DNA of 64,000 nt from Marinobacterium mangrovicola. Its GTDB lineage: Bacteria > Pseudomonadota > Gammaproteobacteria > Pseudomonadales > Balneatricaceae. Positions within the stretch are counted from its first letter, which is position 1, and each line of letters begins with the position of its first letter. Below the pieces are notes generated by a model. The model saw only the letters and a program-made list of their open reading frames with translations. It had not been told where the DNA came from and did not search any database. Shown piece by piece: positions 8,241-17,536 of the stretch. The stretch is from assembly GCF_004339595.1 (NCBI RefSeq), contig NZ_SMFU01000008.1:744001-808000 (forward strand). The letters run 5' to 3'. Position numbers and translations under genes: made by a program.

Positions 8241-8707
8241 ACAACATTTTTTTCCAGACGCTCAAGAAAGCGTTCAACCAGTCTGTTAACACCCGCGTTA
8301 ACCGCCAGGCTCAGATCCTGGCCGGCGATATTCGCCGCGCCGATCGTAATGCCGTGGAGTTCGAGGCGTTGCGGAAGCAGACCAAGAGTACCGGCCAGAT
8401 TCAGGGCTTCGGCCAGGCCAACGCCATGTGATCCAGCTGTAGCGCTTCCCGCCTGCAGCAGCTGATCAAGTCCCGGCTGCAGGTAGCAGCCGGGGGCTTT
8501 CCTCTCGCTTTTCACCGCATCTACCAGCCAACATTCCGTTTCACCCGCCAGGTAATCGATCAGCCCGACACCGGGTCGATCCAGAGCAACCACCTCAACA
8601 TCCTCTCTCTCGCCAAGCCTTTTCGACAGCCGTTCGATCACCGTCCAGCCCAGCCGGTCATCACCGTTTGGTGAGCCGATACCGATAATCTTCAGTTTGT
8701 CGTTCAT
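8177..8707 (-). CDS. [NiFe]-hydrogenase maturation protease
   Basis: A 176-residue HyaD/HycI-type endopeptidase. The start IIGIGSPNGDDRLGWTVIERL is the family signature; its acidic residue binds the nickel of the immature large subunit. Asp in VVALDRPGVGLIDYL and the His of GSHGVGLAEAL correspond to the other nickel-site positions. The enzyme clips the large-subunit tail after nickel insertion, the last step of maturation. It is the last gene of the hydrogenase operon, starting in an ATGA overlap with the large-subunit stop. The last 25 or so residues (NGGVGSLGSSSGSSE) look low-complexity and lie in the antisense overlap with the ATP-grasp gene. Confidence 0.88.
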   Translation of the reverse strand: MNDKLKIIGIGSPNGDDRLGWTVIERLSKRLGEREDVEVVALDRPGVGLIDYLAGETECWLVDAVKSERKAPGCYLQPGLDQLLQAGSATAGSHGVGLAEALNLAGTLGLLPQRLELHGITIGAANIAGQDLSLAVNAGVNRLVERFLERLEKNVVHTATFNGGVGSLGSSSGSSE

Positions 8708-10002
8708 CTGCGCTCGAGCTTTAGCTGCAGAAAATGGGTGGCGCAGGAGATACAGGGATCGTAGTTGCGAATCACCTTCTCACAATGAAGCCGTAGTTCC
8801 TCTTCGCTATGATCAAGGCCATAGGCTTGTAGTGAGTGTTGCAGGTCCTGTTCGATACGTGCCTGGTTCTGGCTGGTGGGCGGGACGATACGCGCTGAGT
8901 GAATCAGCCCCTTTGCATCGGTTTCATAGCGATGCCAGAGCAGTCCACGGGGCGCTTCCGTCATGCCGTAGCCAACGCCCTCGCGAGGTGTGACTTCAAT
9001 GTAGGGGCTGTCCGGGAGGTGATAGTTGCCGCTGATCGCCAGCGCTTCTTCGATGGCGATCTCGATCTCGATGGCGCGGGCGAGCATGCTGTGGAACATG
9101 TTCTGGCTGGGAAAATTCACCCCTTTGTTTTTTAGCCTTGAAGTGATCGAAGCTGGCAGATGCTCAGTGTTGAGGTTCAAGCGGGCAAGGGGACCAACCA
9201 GGTAGGGGCTGTTATGCAGGAACGACCAGAGCGCGGTGGAGTGTGGGGCCTGCTCTTCGCGGAAATAGTGTTCCCACTGCTGGGCGCTAATATCCAGCCC
9301 TTCGGAGCTGGCCAGGCGGCCGGTATGAAAGGGGTATTCAGTGGCGTTGGTCATCGCCACCGATATAAAGTTATCGATCACTTCCGGCATCGGCAGTGAG
9401 GAGCACCAGTCTGTCAGCGCCTGGGCTTCAGGTTTCAGCTGCTGTAGCTTTTCATGCAGCCTCTCCATGGTCCCAGCATCGGGTGCGTGGTGAAAGCCGC
9501 CGACGCGGGCACCCACAGGGTGTACCGAACGCCCACCAAACAGCCTGATCAGTTCGTTGCCAAGTGCCTGAAGGGCCAGCCCACGGCGGGCTTCTTCAGG
9601 ATGTTTTGCAGCCATGCCGATCACGCTGTCAAAACCCAGATAGTCGGGCAGTGCCAGCAGATGAATATGCAGGGCATGGCTTTGAATCCACTCGCCGCAG
9701 TAGAACAGGCGGCGTATACGCTGGACCCAGTCAGAGGGTGTGATGTCGAACGCCATCTCCAGTGCCTGCACTGCACTCATCTGATAGGCGACCGGGCAGA
9801 TACCACAGATACGAGCGACGATATCCGGCACTTCATGCCAGGCGCGCCCTTCCAGAAACTTCTCGAAATAGCGGGGCGGTTCAAAGATCGATAACTGCAG
9901 TTGTTCGATCCGCCCCTGGTCGATCTTCAGGGTAAGAGAGCCTTCGCCTTCAACCCGTGTCAGCGCTGGCACGTCGATCCGTATTCGTCGCTTATTGCCC
10001 AT
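8704..10002 (-). CDS. hydA: Group 3b [NiFe]-hydrogenase large (alpha) subunit
   Basis: A 432-residue catalytic subunit. Two of the nickel-binding cysteines are in RICGICP at 64-70 (C66, C69) and two in the C-terminal DPCISCATHF (C417, C420), which is followed by a short LQLKLERR tail to be removed by the protease encoded next door. VEGEG near residue 18 is the usual conserved N-terminal acidic motif. The family oxidises or evolves hydrogen at a NiFe(CN)2CO centre. Short length and the neighbouring beta and gamma genes place it in group 3b, the cytoplasmic NADP-linked bidirectional or sulfhydrogenase type. It overlaps the small-subunit gene by 11 bases, implying coupled translation. No hyp maturation genes are in the window. 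Confidence 0.92.
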   Translation of the reverse strand: MGNKRRIRIDVPALTRVEGEGSLTLKIDQGRIEQLQLSIFEPPRYFEKFLEGRAWHEVPDIVARICGICPVAYQMSAVQALEMAFDITPSDWVQRIRRLFYCGEWIQSHALHIHLLALPDYLGFDSVIGMAAKHPEEARRGLALQALGNELIRLFGGRSVHPVGARVGGFHHAPDAGTMERLHEKLQQLKPEAQALTDWCSSLPMPEVIDNFISVAMTNATEYPFHTGRLASSEGLDISAQQWEHYFREEQAPHSTALWSFLHNSPYLVGPLARLNLNTEHLPASITSRLKNKGVNFPSQNMFHSMLARAIEIEIAIEEALAISGNYHLPDSPYIEVTPREGVGYGMTEAPRGLLWHRYETDAKGLIHSARIVPPTSQNQARIEQDLQHSLQAYGLDHSEEELRLHCEKVIRNYDPCISCATHFLQLKLERR

Positions 10003-10801
10003 CCTTCTCCTCCCCGGCTGCTCTTACAGCAAGGCCCGCTTCATTGAACGCAGGGCTTGCGCTGTTGATCAGCAGAAAACGCCGGGCGATGGCATCTGGC
10101 AGCAGCCCTATACCGGCAAAACGGCGGCTCAGGCTTGCGGTATTGGTGTTTTCCGAGGGGCCGTAGCAGCCGTAGCAGTCGCGGCCAAAACTTGGGCAGA
10201 GCGCGCCACACCCGGTGCGGGTGACCGGTCCCAGACAGGGTTTGTCTTCGGTGACCATCACGCAGACCTTCTGCTGGCGCTTGCACTCCAGGCAGAGCTT
10301 TTCGCTGTTATCGAACGGCGGCACGCCAAACAGTAGAGAGTTGATGCAGGCTAGCAGCTGCCGACTATTGATAGGACAGCCCCAAAGCTCGTAATCGACC
10401 CGTACTTCTGAGGCGATGGGATGCGCGTGTTCAAGTGTGCTGATAAATTCGGGCTGGGCATAGATAGCATCCCGCCACTCGTCATGTTTGTTATCCAGGT
10501 TGCGCAGCGCCTGTAAGCCTCCGGCGGTGGCGCAGGCACCGATACTGACCAGGTAGCGACTGTTATCACGCACCTTGCGGATTCGTTCTACTTCATCCGG
10601 CGTGGAAAGGCTGCCCTCAACAAAGGCGATATCAACCGGGGTGTCAGGGGCGTCCAGACCGGCTTCAAGAAAGTGAGTCAGCTGAACACGCTGGCTTAGC
10701 GTAATAAGATCGCCGCCCAGGTTAAGGAAAGCGAGCTGACAACCATCGCAGGAGCTGAACTTATGCACTGCAATGCGAGGCTTTTCGCCAAAGGGCTTCA
10801 T
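9992..10801 (-). CDS. hydD: Group 3b [NiFe]-hydrogenase small (delta) subunit
   Basis: A 269-residue electron-transfer subunit without the twin-arginine signal of membrane hydrogenases, so it is cytoplasmic. FSSCDGCQLAFLNLGGDL gives the first two cysteines of the proximal 4Fe-4S cluster (C18, C21); later SIGACATAGG, WGCPIN, ECKRQQKVCVM, GPVTRTGCGALCPSFGRDCYGC supply the ligands of further clusters. The ORF could be read from 11014, but that part lies wholly inside the gamma-subunit gene. The ATG at 10801 is chosen because it overlaps the gamma stop codon by one base (TAATG) and the protein then begins as family members do. It passes electrons between the large subunit and the beta/gamma diaphorase arm. 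Confidence 0.9.
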   Translation of the reverse strand: MKPFGEKPRIAVHKFSSCDGCQLAFLNLGGDLITLSQRVQLTHFLEAGLDAPDTPVDIAFVEGSLSTPDEVERIRKVRDNSRYLVSIGACATAGGLQALRNLDNKHDEWRDAIYAQPEFISTLEHAHPIASEVRVDYELWGCPINSRQLLACINSLLFGVPPFDNSEKLCLECKRQQKVCVMVTEDKPCLGPVTRTGCGALCPSFGRDCYGCYGPSENTNTASLSRRFAGIGLLPDAIARRFLLINSASPAFNEAGLAVRAAGEEKDGQ

Positions 10802-11643
10802 TAAAATCCCCTTGTACCGAGCAGGTCGCGTACCTGCGGATAATTGAATACCGGGCCATCGCGACATATAAAGGCGGCACCGAACTGACAATGGCCACAG
10901 TGACCGACCGCACACTGCATATTGCGCTCCATACTGAGCCAGATCCGGTCGGCACCTAAGCCTAGCTCGATAAGTCGTTCCGCAGAGGCGCGCATCATCG
11001 GTTCCGGGCCACACAAAAAGGCGATGGCACGATCCGGTTGTAACTGGAGTTTATCCAGCAGTCCTGTGACCATGCCGGTATGCCAGTGCCAGCTCGCGCT
11101 GGCCTCGTCTGCAGCGAGCAGCACCCGGGTATCGGGTTGTTGCGCCCAATGTTCATACTGCTCATGCCAGATTAGATCATCGGCATGTTTCACGCCCTGA
11201 ACCACAGATATATGGCCATAGAGCTCGCGCTGGCGCATCAGATCGTGCACGACCGAGACGGCTGGTGCGCAGCCCAGGCCCCCGGTGATGATATGCACAT
11301 CCTCACCGCGGGCGCGTTGCATCGGCCAGCCCTGACCGTATGGGCCACGAAGCCCCAGGCGATCGCCAGGCTGTAGCCGCACCAGGGCACGGGTAACACG
11401 ACCCACGGCGCGGATGGTGTGATCCAGTAGCAGCGTTTGGTCGAGAAAGCCCTGGGGACCAGACTTGATAGAGATAGGCACCTCACCGACTCCGTAAAGG
11501 TAGAGCATATTGAACTGCCCAGGGGCGCAGTAGAACCGATGGCGCGCGTCGGCATCGGTGAGTCTGAGCCGCAGCGTGACGATGCTGGGCGTTTCCTGAA
11601 TCCGCTCCACCACTTCGGCCTCGAGAGGCAGGTAGGGATTCAT
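10801..11643 (-). CDS. hydG: Hydrogenase gamma subunit, FAD/NAD(P)-binding
   Basis: A 280-residue ferredoxin-reductase-like protein. Residues 1-100 form the FAD barrel (APGQFNMLYLYGVGEVPISI, GRVTRALVRLQPGDRLGLRGPYG), residues 110-230 the NAD(P) domain (IITGGLGCAPAVSVVHDL, FLCGPEPMM), and the tail has a 2Fe-2S motif CAVGHCGHCQFGAAFIC. It moves electrons between NAD(P)H and the iron-sulfur chain of the hydrogenase. The beta-gamma-delta-alpha order equals the hydBGDA operon of Pyrococcus furiosus soluble hydrogenase I. It starts two bases after the beta-subunit stop. Without the neighbours it could be mistaken for dihydroorotate dehydrogenase electron-transfer subunit PyrK or for anaerobic sulfite reductase subunit B. 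Confidence 0.9.
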   Translation of the reverse strand: MNPYLPLEAEVVERIQETPSIVTLRLRLTDADARHRFYCAPGQFNMLYLYGVGEVPISIKSGPQGFLDQTLLLDHTIRAVGRVTRALVRLQPGDRLGLRGPYGQGWPMQRARGEDVHIITGGLGCAPAVSVVHDLMRQRELYGHISVVQGVKHADDLIWHEQYEHWAQQPDTRVLLAADEASASWHWHTGMVTGLLDKLQLQPDRAIAFLCGPEPMMRASAERLIELGLGADRIWLSMERNMQCAVGHCGHCQFGAAFICRDGPVFNYPQVRDLLGTRGF

Positions 11644-11645
11644 AG

Positions 11646-12770
11646 TCAGTCTGCCTTGCCGGTAGAGGGGGAGCAGATGGCAGCGAGCTCCTCGGTCGGA
11701 TCAATCCCTACCGGGCACCAGGCGATGCAGCGGCCACAGCCGACGCAGCCGCTACGACCGTACTGCTCGTGCCAACTGCCGAATTTATGGGTCAGCCACT
11801 GACGATAGCGTTGTGAGGTTTCCTGGCGCAGGGTGATGCCGTGCAGGTAACTGTGGCCGGGGCTGAAACAGGAGTCCCATTGACGTTCATGGCCGGTTTT
11901 CACGCCAGAGACGTCCGGTACATCGTTTTCACTGTGGCAGAAGCAGGTTGGGCAGACCTGGGTACAGTTGCCGCAGCTCAGGCAACGTTCGGCAACCTCC
12001 TGCCAGCGCGGGTGATCCAGGTTGGTGAATAAACTGTGCTGCAGGTTCTCGCCCGGTAGCTGACGTGACTGCCGAGCGGCTGAATCGGCGACCTCTTTAC
12101 GAGCTTGACTGAAAGCCTTTGGATCTCCCGTCTCCAGAGACAGTCGCTGAACGATTTTTTCTCCATTGATGCTCCCGGCGCTGACGAAGTAGCCCCGATC
12201 CGTTTCATACAGAGAAATATCGAAATCGTTACGTACTTCCGGCCCGTCGCCGGTGGCAGCGCAGAAACAGGTATCTGCGGGGTGCGTGCAGCTAATCGCG
12301 ACTAAGAACAGACGCTGGCGGCGAGCTAGAAAGTAAGGGTCAACCTGACCACCCTGGAAGTGCTGCTCCTGCAGCTTTAACGCCGCAAGATCACAGGAGC
12401 GTACTCCGATCACGGCCAGGGGCTCGGTTTCGGTCGGCGCTTCTCGAAAGCGCAAACCGCCGTCGGCAGTGACTTCGGAATACCAGAGGTTCTCGCGGGG
12501 AGCAAAGGTCAGGGGCTTTAATGCCTGAGGACCATTAGCCCAACTGAAGTGGCGAGGAGAATCGGTTTGCTGCAACCGGTAGTGACCGGGCGCCTGAGTT
12601 TGCTCAATACCGCGGGGCAGGGCGTTGATGTGTTCTATCGTCTCGAACAGTAATGCGCTGTCCTTGACCTGCGGAGCCACGCAACGGTAGCCGCTCTGGC
12701 TTAATAGATCCAGTAGCTGCTGGAAGCGCTCCATCGGCAGGAAGCCGGGAGTATCGACGGCCTCTCTCAT
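11646..12770 (-). CDS. hydB: Hydrogenase beta subunit, 4Fe-4S dicluster protein
   Basis: A 374-residue iron-sulfur protein, first gene of the hydrogenase operon. The N-terminal 230 residues match the AsrA/HydB domain (LAVIGVRSCDLAALKLQEQHF, VAISCTHPADTCFCAATGDGP). The C-terminal part has two 4Fe-4S motifs, CLSCGNCTQVCPTC and CVGCGRCIAWCPVG, that wire the gamma subunit to the delta subunit. Homologous subunits in archaeal sulfhydrogenase take part in reduction of sulfur or polysulfide, so a sulfur activity is possible but not shown. The sequence just upstream is AT-rich and presumably holds the operon promoter, facing away from the tRNA; I see no clear FNR or other operator. Confidence 0.88.
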   Translation of the reverse strand: MREAVDTPGFLPMERFQQLLDLLSQSGYRCVAPQVKDSALLFETIEHINALPRGIEQTQAPGHYRLQQTDSPRHFSWANGPQALKPLTFAPRENLWYSEVTADGGLRFREAPTETEPLAVIGVRSCDLAALKLQEQHFQGGQVDPYFLARRQRLFLVAISCTHPADTCFCAATGDGPEVRNDFDISLYETDRGYFVSAGSINGEKIVQRLSLETGDPKAFSQARKEVADSAARQSRQLPGENLQHSLFTNLDHPRWQEVAERCLSCGNCTQVCPTCFCHSENDVPDVSGVKTGHERQWDSCFSPGHSYLHGITLRQETSQRYRQWLTHKFGSWHEQYGRSGCVGCGRCIAWCPVGIDPTEELAAICSPSTGKAD

Positions 12771-12897
12771 TGCAACCTAATCCCCCAAAATTATTCTTAT
12801 CTTATTATTACTGGTACTGATGGATTTGCAGCGAAACCTGAAAACAGGCTAATTCCACATAAAATAGAAGGTTGTGCCGGGCTGTACAAGCGCTCTC

Positions 12898-12926
12898 TTG
12901 TTCGATTTATGCGCCATTGCTAATAT
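12898..12926 (+). promoter_or_regulatory. Sigma-70 promoter of tRNA-Thr
   Basis: TTGTTC at 12898-12903 and TAATAT at 12921-12926 are separated by 17 bases and end 19 bases before the mature tRNA, the normal place for a strong housekeeping promoter. Confidence 0.6.
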
Positions 12927-12945
12927 TTTCCTCCGTTAGCTAAGC

Positions 12946-13018
12946 GCCGTTGTAGCTCAGCTGGTAGAGCAGCTCACTCGTAATGAGCAGGTCGAAGGTT
13001 CAAGTCCTTTCAACGGCA
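12946..13018 (+). tRNA. tRNA-Thr (anticodon CGT)
   Basis: GCCGTTG at the 5' end pairs with CAACGGC at 13011-13017, followed by discriminator A; CCA is not encoded. The D arm (AGCTCAGCTGGTAGAGC), the anticodon stem GCTCA/TGAGC around CTCGTAA (anticodon CGT, reading ACG), and the T arm with GTTCAAGTC are all present. It resembles E. coli thrW closely. This gene is a common integration site for mobile elements, and gene-poor, then low-GC, DNA begins directly after it. Confidence 0.96.
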
Positions 13019-14073
13019 TCAGAGACACCGAGGTAGTTAGCAAGGCCGCATTCCATGAAGCGGCTTTAAATACTGAACAACAGACTAGAGGTCACCTGTA
13101 GCGAACAGGGGGCCTACCTCTCCAGCTCGGGCTAGCGGGTATCCGTGGTAGATTGTTTGAAACGTAGTCCGCCAGCTACTGGCGGGTATGATGTCAAGTT
13201 TGGCTCCCCCAGGCTCAGGGAATATAGCGGCGCTGTTAAGCGATGAAAGCAGTTAATGGTAGCCGCCTATCAAATTCGACCAGCATCTGGCCTTCTCGAA
13301 AAATCGTGATGGATCACCTGCGCTGAATACCTGCTCACCTTCCAGGTTGGCTGAGCAGAAACCAGTGTAGCGACAAGTACCCTGGACCATAGTCCGATGA
13401 TCCTGGCGTTGTTTTGCATGCTATCCTCAAAGCTGTTGACGAACGCATCTTGCGGCTCTGCCACGATTTCTGACCGGGTTGGAACATCTAACAGTCCGAG
13501 ATCGAACCTGAGTGCTCCATGCGTAGTTGCACGTCATTGCTGACATGCGGTTTTATCGAGCAGGGGGCCAGGGCTAAATTTTCGGATTTCTCCAAGCTGA
13601 TAGAGTTGGATTGGCCATCGAATTGGTAACCTATGTTCAGAAGCAGCAAGGCAATTTAGAAACTATTCAAGGCTTGAAAGGAGCATCAATCAAAAACCTC
13701 CGCCGTAGCCTGCGCTTTTGCTAGACAACATGCATATGAGCAAATAGATATCCTAAGGAGCCCTTTCCATCAACAAAGTTTAAGAGGCCCTGTCCTTTGG
13801 CCTAACTTGGGCTTTACCGAAATTGATAGTGACTGTTATCTATGTTATTGAAATAGAAGTTGAAACGATGATTGAAACTTAACTTTTGTAATATTTTGAA
13901 ATTTATTATATTGAATATACTAAAAATATATGCTAAATGTACAGATTAATCTGTATTCGTAATTTTATGATAATTTTCTGTAGGCTAAATTCACCTGATA
14001 GCAGGGATTAAGGTTTATAGAATATTAAAAATATTTTTATTTATTTAAAGTAAAAGAAGAGTATCTCAATCCA
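13019..14073. other. Gene-poor stretch after tRNA-Thr
   Basis: About 1050 bases without a convincing gene. The first 700 bases have backbone-like composition and show only short open pieces (13270-13464 minus, 64 codons; and about 36 codons ending at 13722) that I cannot assign; they could be remains of decayed genes. A small hairpin (CCGCCAG/CTGGCGG) lies near 13170. From about 13740 the DNA turns strongly AT-rich and leads into prsK. No transposase ends or integrase are recognisable. Confidence 0.5.
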
Positions 14074-16119
14074 ATGGAATGGATGAGCGAATTTGGAGCG
14101 GCAGCAGCCGTAGCCACGCTAGGGACAGTTTTTGTTGCGGGTGTCTTTAAGGCAAGTAATACAGCTTATCTTGCGCTCACAGCACTCCTCATTAATACGG
14201 TGATCGTATTACTGGCGGTCTCGAATACCTCTGCGCTTGATATTTTAGGGTTAAATCCCATAACAACCGAACTGTTAAATTTTTCGGTCTGGTCAGTTCT
14301 TTTCCTTTGCGTTGCTATAAGAATAGACTTCAGAAGAAAAGTCTTTTTTGTTGCCTTCTGGTCCACTTGGACGATTTCGTTTTCCGTTTTACTGCTCGAT
14401 AGCGATAATAGTTTTTTATTGCCTTGGGTAGAATTACCCGTGTTACTAGCGACAAGCTTTATGCTGCTGTACACGCTTGAGAGGCTTACCAAATCACAAC
14501 GCCTCGATACAGAGGCGTTCGTTCTTTTACTTATGATCGCCGTTTTATTCATCGTGGATATCAGCCGATACACAATCGCCTTTGTGTACGAGCAAGAAAA
14601 TATTGGTGTCCTGATGCGCAGCTTTAGCTATTGTTTTATATCTATATTAGCTCTCATTTGGCTGTCAATTTTCGATGGCACACGTACTTGGAATTCGAGA
14701 GTAAAAATTTCACAAACCGCTGCATACTATGGGTCTATTATATTTTCCACCGGACTTATAGTGTCGCTTATAATTATATTTTATTCATTAATAAATGCCA
14801 GTAACGGATTTTTAGTTAATGCGTTAATGTCATCGACTCTCTTTATACTTTCTGGTTTGGCAATATTTTCAATAATGTCGATAAAATTTAGAAGTAAAGC
14901 GAGAGTATTCCTAAATAAAAATTTCTTTAGTCATAAGTACGACTATCGATCAGAGTGGATAAAAATTAATAAATCGCTATCTGAATTTGATGAAGGTGAG
15001 CGATTTGAAGAGGTTGCTTTAAACTCTATTATAGATGTGGTGAGCGGTGAAGAGGGCGGGCTTTGGTTGAAGGAAGGTGCCAACTTTCGTCTAGCAGCCC
15101 ACTCTAATTTATTCGAGTTTAGAAAAAATATAAGCTTATACGGTGCTATGCTCAATAGGTTTTATTCTGATCATTGGATTTTCTGCCCGAGTGCATCTCC
15201 CGGAAGTAAACTAGCTAAGTTTAATCATGAACTGCCACTAGAGTTAAGCAAGATCAAAGGACTCTGGTTGGTGATCCCCTTGCAAATAGGTAATAAAGTA
15301 ATCGGGTTTGCTGCAATCGTAAATAATAAGAATGAGCACCTTATCGATTGGGAGGATTTGGACATTATCCGTAATGTTAGTGGACAAATAGCGGGCTATC
15401 TTCAACTTCACATATATGAAAAGCGTGAAGAAATTCAAGCTCAGCTGGCAACGTACTCGCAAATGAGTACGTTTCTTGTACATGATTTAAATAATGTCAC
15501 GGCCCAGCTGTCGATGATCGTAACCAACGCAGCGAAATATAGAACGAATCCTGAATTTATAGATGATACCTTTGAAACCGTTGAAAATGCTTCGCAGCGA
15601 CTGAATACCTTGACTGGCAGGTTAAATAGCGGGAGAGCTGAGGCACAAGAGCTTTGTACGATAAATGATTTGATTACGGCAGTTAAGTCCTCTACTAAAA
15701 AAGGCTTTCCTGAACCAGAATTCGCTTTTGAAAAACGTATGGCGAAGCGAATTCTCTGTGATAAACAAAAACTATCTATGGCGATATCGCATCTTATAAA
15801 AAACGCCCAAGATGCCAGTGATGCGCTCGGAAAGATTTTTGTAGAAGCTAAGATGGAGGGGCCTTGGGCTGTTTTTACTATTCGTGATAATGGCACCGGC
15901 ATGTCACAGAAATTTATCCAGACAAAACTTTTCAAACCTTTTGAAACAACCAAGAAAGAATCGGGTATGGGTTTAGGGGTTTTCCTCACAAAGCAATACG
16001 TAGAGCAGATCGGAGGTGCTCTAGAAGTTATAAGTGAGATTGGGGTAGGAACGGAGTTCGTGATCCAGCTGCCTTTAGTTGAAGAGCGAGAAGAAATAGT
16101 TGAAAGCAAAGGACTGTAG
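14074..16119 (+). CDS. prsK: PEP-CTERM system sensor histidine kinase PrsK
   Basis: A 681-residue membrane kinase. Residues 1-270 are very hydrophobic, with about eight membrane segments. A GAF-like domain follows at about 300-450 (LWLKEGANFRLAAHSNLFEF, LVIPLQIGNKVIGFAAIVNN). The kinase core has FLVHDLNNVTAQLSMI (phospho-acceptor His), LIKNAQDASDALG (N box), IRDNGTGMSQKFI (G1) and GMGLGVFLTKQYVEQIGG (G2). This layout is that of PrsK, the sensor found in exosortase/exopolysaccharide loci. It is followed one base later by prsR, its expected partner. The signal it senses is unknown. The ATG has only a weak AAGAAGAG site some 12 bases upstream. Codon use is AT-rich, like the rest of the island. 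Confidence 0.88.
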   Translation: MEWMSEFGAAAAVATLGTVFVAGVFKASNTAYLALTALLINTVIVLLAVSNTSALDILGLNPITTELLNFSVWSVLFLCVAIRIDFRRKVFFVAFWSTWTISFSVLLLDSDNSFLLPWVELPVLLATSFMLLYTLERLTKSQRLDTEAFVLLLMIAVLFIVDISRYTIAFVYEQENIGVLMRSFSYCFISILALIWLSIFDGTRTWNSRVKISQTAAYYGSIIFSTGLIVSLIIIFYSLINASNGFLVNALMSSTLFILSGLAIFSIMSIKFRSKARVFLNKNFFSHKYDYRSEWIKINKSLSEFDEGERFEEVALNSIIDVVSGEEGGLWLKEGANFRLAAHSNLFEFRKNISLYGAMLNRFYSDHWIFCPSASPGSKLAKFNHELPLELSKIKGLWLVIPLQIGNKVIGFAAIVNNKNEHLIDWEDLDIIRNVSGQIAGYLQLHIYEKREEIQAQLATYSQMSTFLVHDLNNVTAQLSMIVTNAAKYRTNPEFIDDTFETVENASQRLNTLTGRLNSGRAEAQELCTINDLITAVKSSTKKGFPEPEFAFEKRMAKRILCDKQKLSMAISHLIKNAQDASDALGKIFVEAKMEGPWAVFTIRDNGTGMSQKFIQTKLFKPFETTKKESGMGLGVFLTKQYVEQIGGALEVISEIGVGTEFVIQLPLVEEREEIVESKGL

Positions 16120-16120
16120 T

Positions 16121-17533
16121 ATGACTAATAAATTTAAACCTATGTTGCTCGTTGTGGAGGATGATCCAATACTCCGAAAGCAATTGAAATGGCACTTTAG
16201 TGATTATCAATTTCTCGAAGCGAGCACCTGTGATGAAGCAATCGCTATTGTAAAAAAATACAGACCAGCTGTGATATTACAAGATTTGGGTATTCCTCCT
16301 GAGCCTGAAGGCGTTGAGGCTGGCATGAAATGTATCTCTGAGATACTTAGTGTACATCCAAATGGCAAGTTGATAGTGATGACTGGGCGTGGTGATCATG
16401 CAAATGCGATTCGTGCAATATCGCTAGGAGCCCAAGATTTTTTCCAGAAGCCGGTTTCCCCTCAAACATTGGATTTCATAGTAGAGAGGGGGTTCAGGAT
16501 ATCTAATCTACAATCCGGCATACAGCACGGAGATATCGACGCGAATGATCTAGTATCAGAACTTCATACAAAGAATGAGGCGATGATCAAAGTATGTAAA
16601 ACTATAAAGAAACTGGCTCCGACAGACATAACCTGTACCCTGTTAGGAGAGAGTGGTGTAGGTAAAGAAGTATTGGCGAATGCGATCCATCGTAATAGTG
16701 ATCGACGTGACCGTAAGTTTATGGCGATAAACTGTGCTTCGATACCAGAGAACCTAATCGAAAGTGAGTTATATGGTTACGAAAAAGGAGCATTTACCGG
16801 TGCAATAAAGCGAAGTGAAGGGAAGATTGAAAGTGCTAGCGGCGGCACTCTATTTCTTGATGAAATAGGAGATATGCCTTTAAGTATCCAAGCGAGTTTA
16901 CTCCGTTTTCTTCAAGAACGAAAAATACAGAAATTAGGTAGTACGAAAGATATCCCCGTCGACGTTCGCGTTGTGTGCGCGACTAATAAAAACCTGCTAG
17001 AGATGGTTGCTAATGGTGATTTTCGAGAGGATCTCTACTACCGCATTTGCGAATACGTTATAAAGATACCTTCACTTAATGATAGGAGAGAAGACAAATT
17101 ATCCCTTGCTAACTCTTTCCTAAATGAAGCAAAGAAAAAATATAATCCTGCCATAACAGGATTTACACCGAAAGCACAGAAAGAAATTATCGAGTTCGAT
17201 TGGCCTGGAAATATTAGAGAGTTAGAAAGCAGAGTTAACATAGCAGCAGTAATGGCTGAAAATTCGTTGGTGACCGCTGAAGATATGGGCTTCCCGGTTG
17301 AAGAGGATGAAGGATCTTTAGCCGAAAAAGAAGATAATGCCGTTGATGATAGCACTCTTAATGTAATGTTAGATACAACATTAAATCTTAAGGATGTTCG
17401 AAGACAAGCCGAAGTAGTGACGATTAAACAGGCTCTTGATAGAACTAAATCTATCTCAGAAGCGGCTAAGGTTCTCGGCGTATCGAGACCGACACTCTAT
17501 GACCTAATGAAAAAATATAGTCTGGTTTCTTGA
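16121..17533 (+). CDS. prsR: Sigma-54-dependent response regulator PrsR
   Basis: A 470-residue activator. The receiver spans 1-125, with D55 in VILQDLGIPP as the likely phospho-acceptor. The AAA+ domain has Walker A GESGVGKE, the GAFTGA loop (YEKGAFTGAIK) that contacts sigma-54, Walker B GGTLFLDEIGD, and RVVCATNKNL. A Fis-type helix-turn-helix ends the protein (ISEAAKVLGVSRPTLYDLMKKY). I chose the ATG at 16121 over an upstream TTG at 16100 because AAAGGA precedes it and the receiver then starts normally. Family members control PEP-CTERM protein genes together with RpoN. Two sigma-54-like promoters in this island, 20070 and 37219, are candidate targets. It converges on the VanZ-like gene with three bases between stops. 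Confidence 0.92.
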   Translation: MTNKFKPMLLVVEDDPILRKQLKWHFSDYQFLEASTCDEAIAIVKKYRPAVILQDLGIPPEPEGVEAGMKCISEILSVHPNGKLIVMTGRGDHANAIRAISLGAQDFFQKPVSPQTLDFIVERGFRISNLQSGIQHGDIDANDLVSELHTKNEAMIKVCKTIKKLAPTDITCTLLGESGVGKEVLANAIHRNSDRRDRKFMAINCASIPENLIESELYGYEKGAFTGAIKRSEGKIESASGGTLFLDEIGDMPLSIQASLLRFLQERKIQKLGSTKDIPVDVRVVCATNKNLLEMVANGDFREDLYYRICEYVIKIPSLNDRREDKLSLANSFLNEAKKKYNPAITGFTPKAQKEIIEFDWPGNIRELESRVNIAAVMAENSLVTAEDMGFPVEEDEGSLAEKEDNAVDDSTLNVMLDTTLNLKDVRRQAEVVTIKQALDRTKSISEAAKVLGVSRPTLYDLMKKYSLVS

Positions 17534-17536
17534 GCG

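Noticed and set aside
10802-11014. Upstream extension of the hydrogenase small-subunit frame
   Set aside because: It lies wholly within the gamma-subunit gene, and the ATG at 10801 gives the normal family N-terminus.
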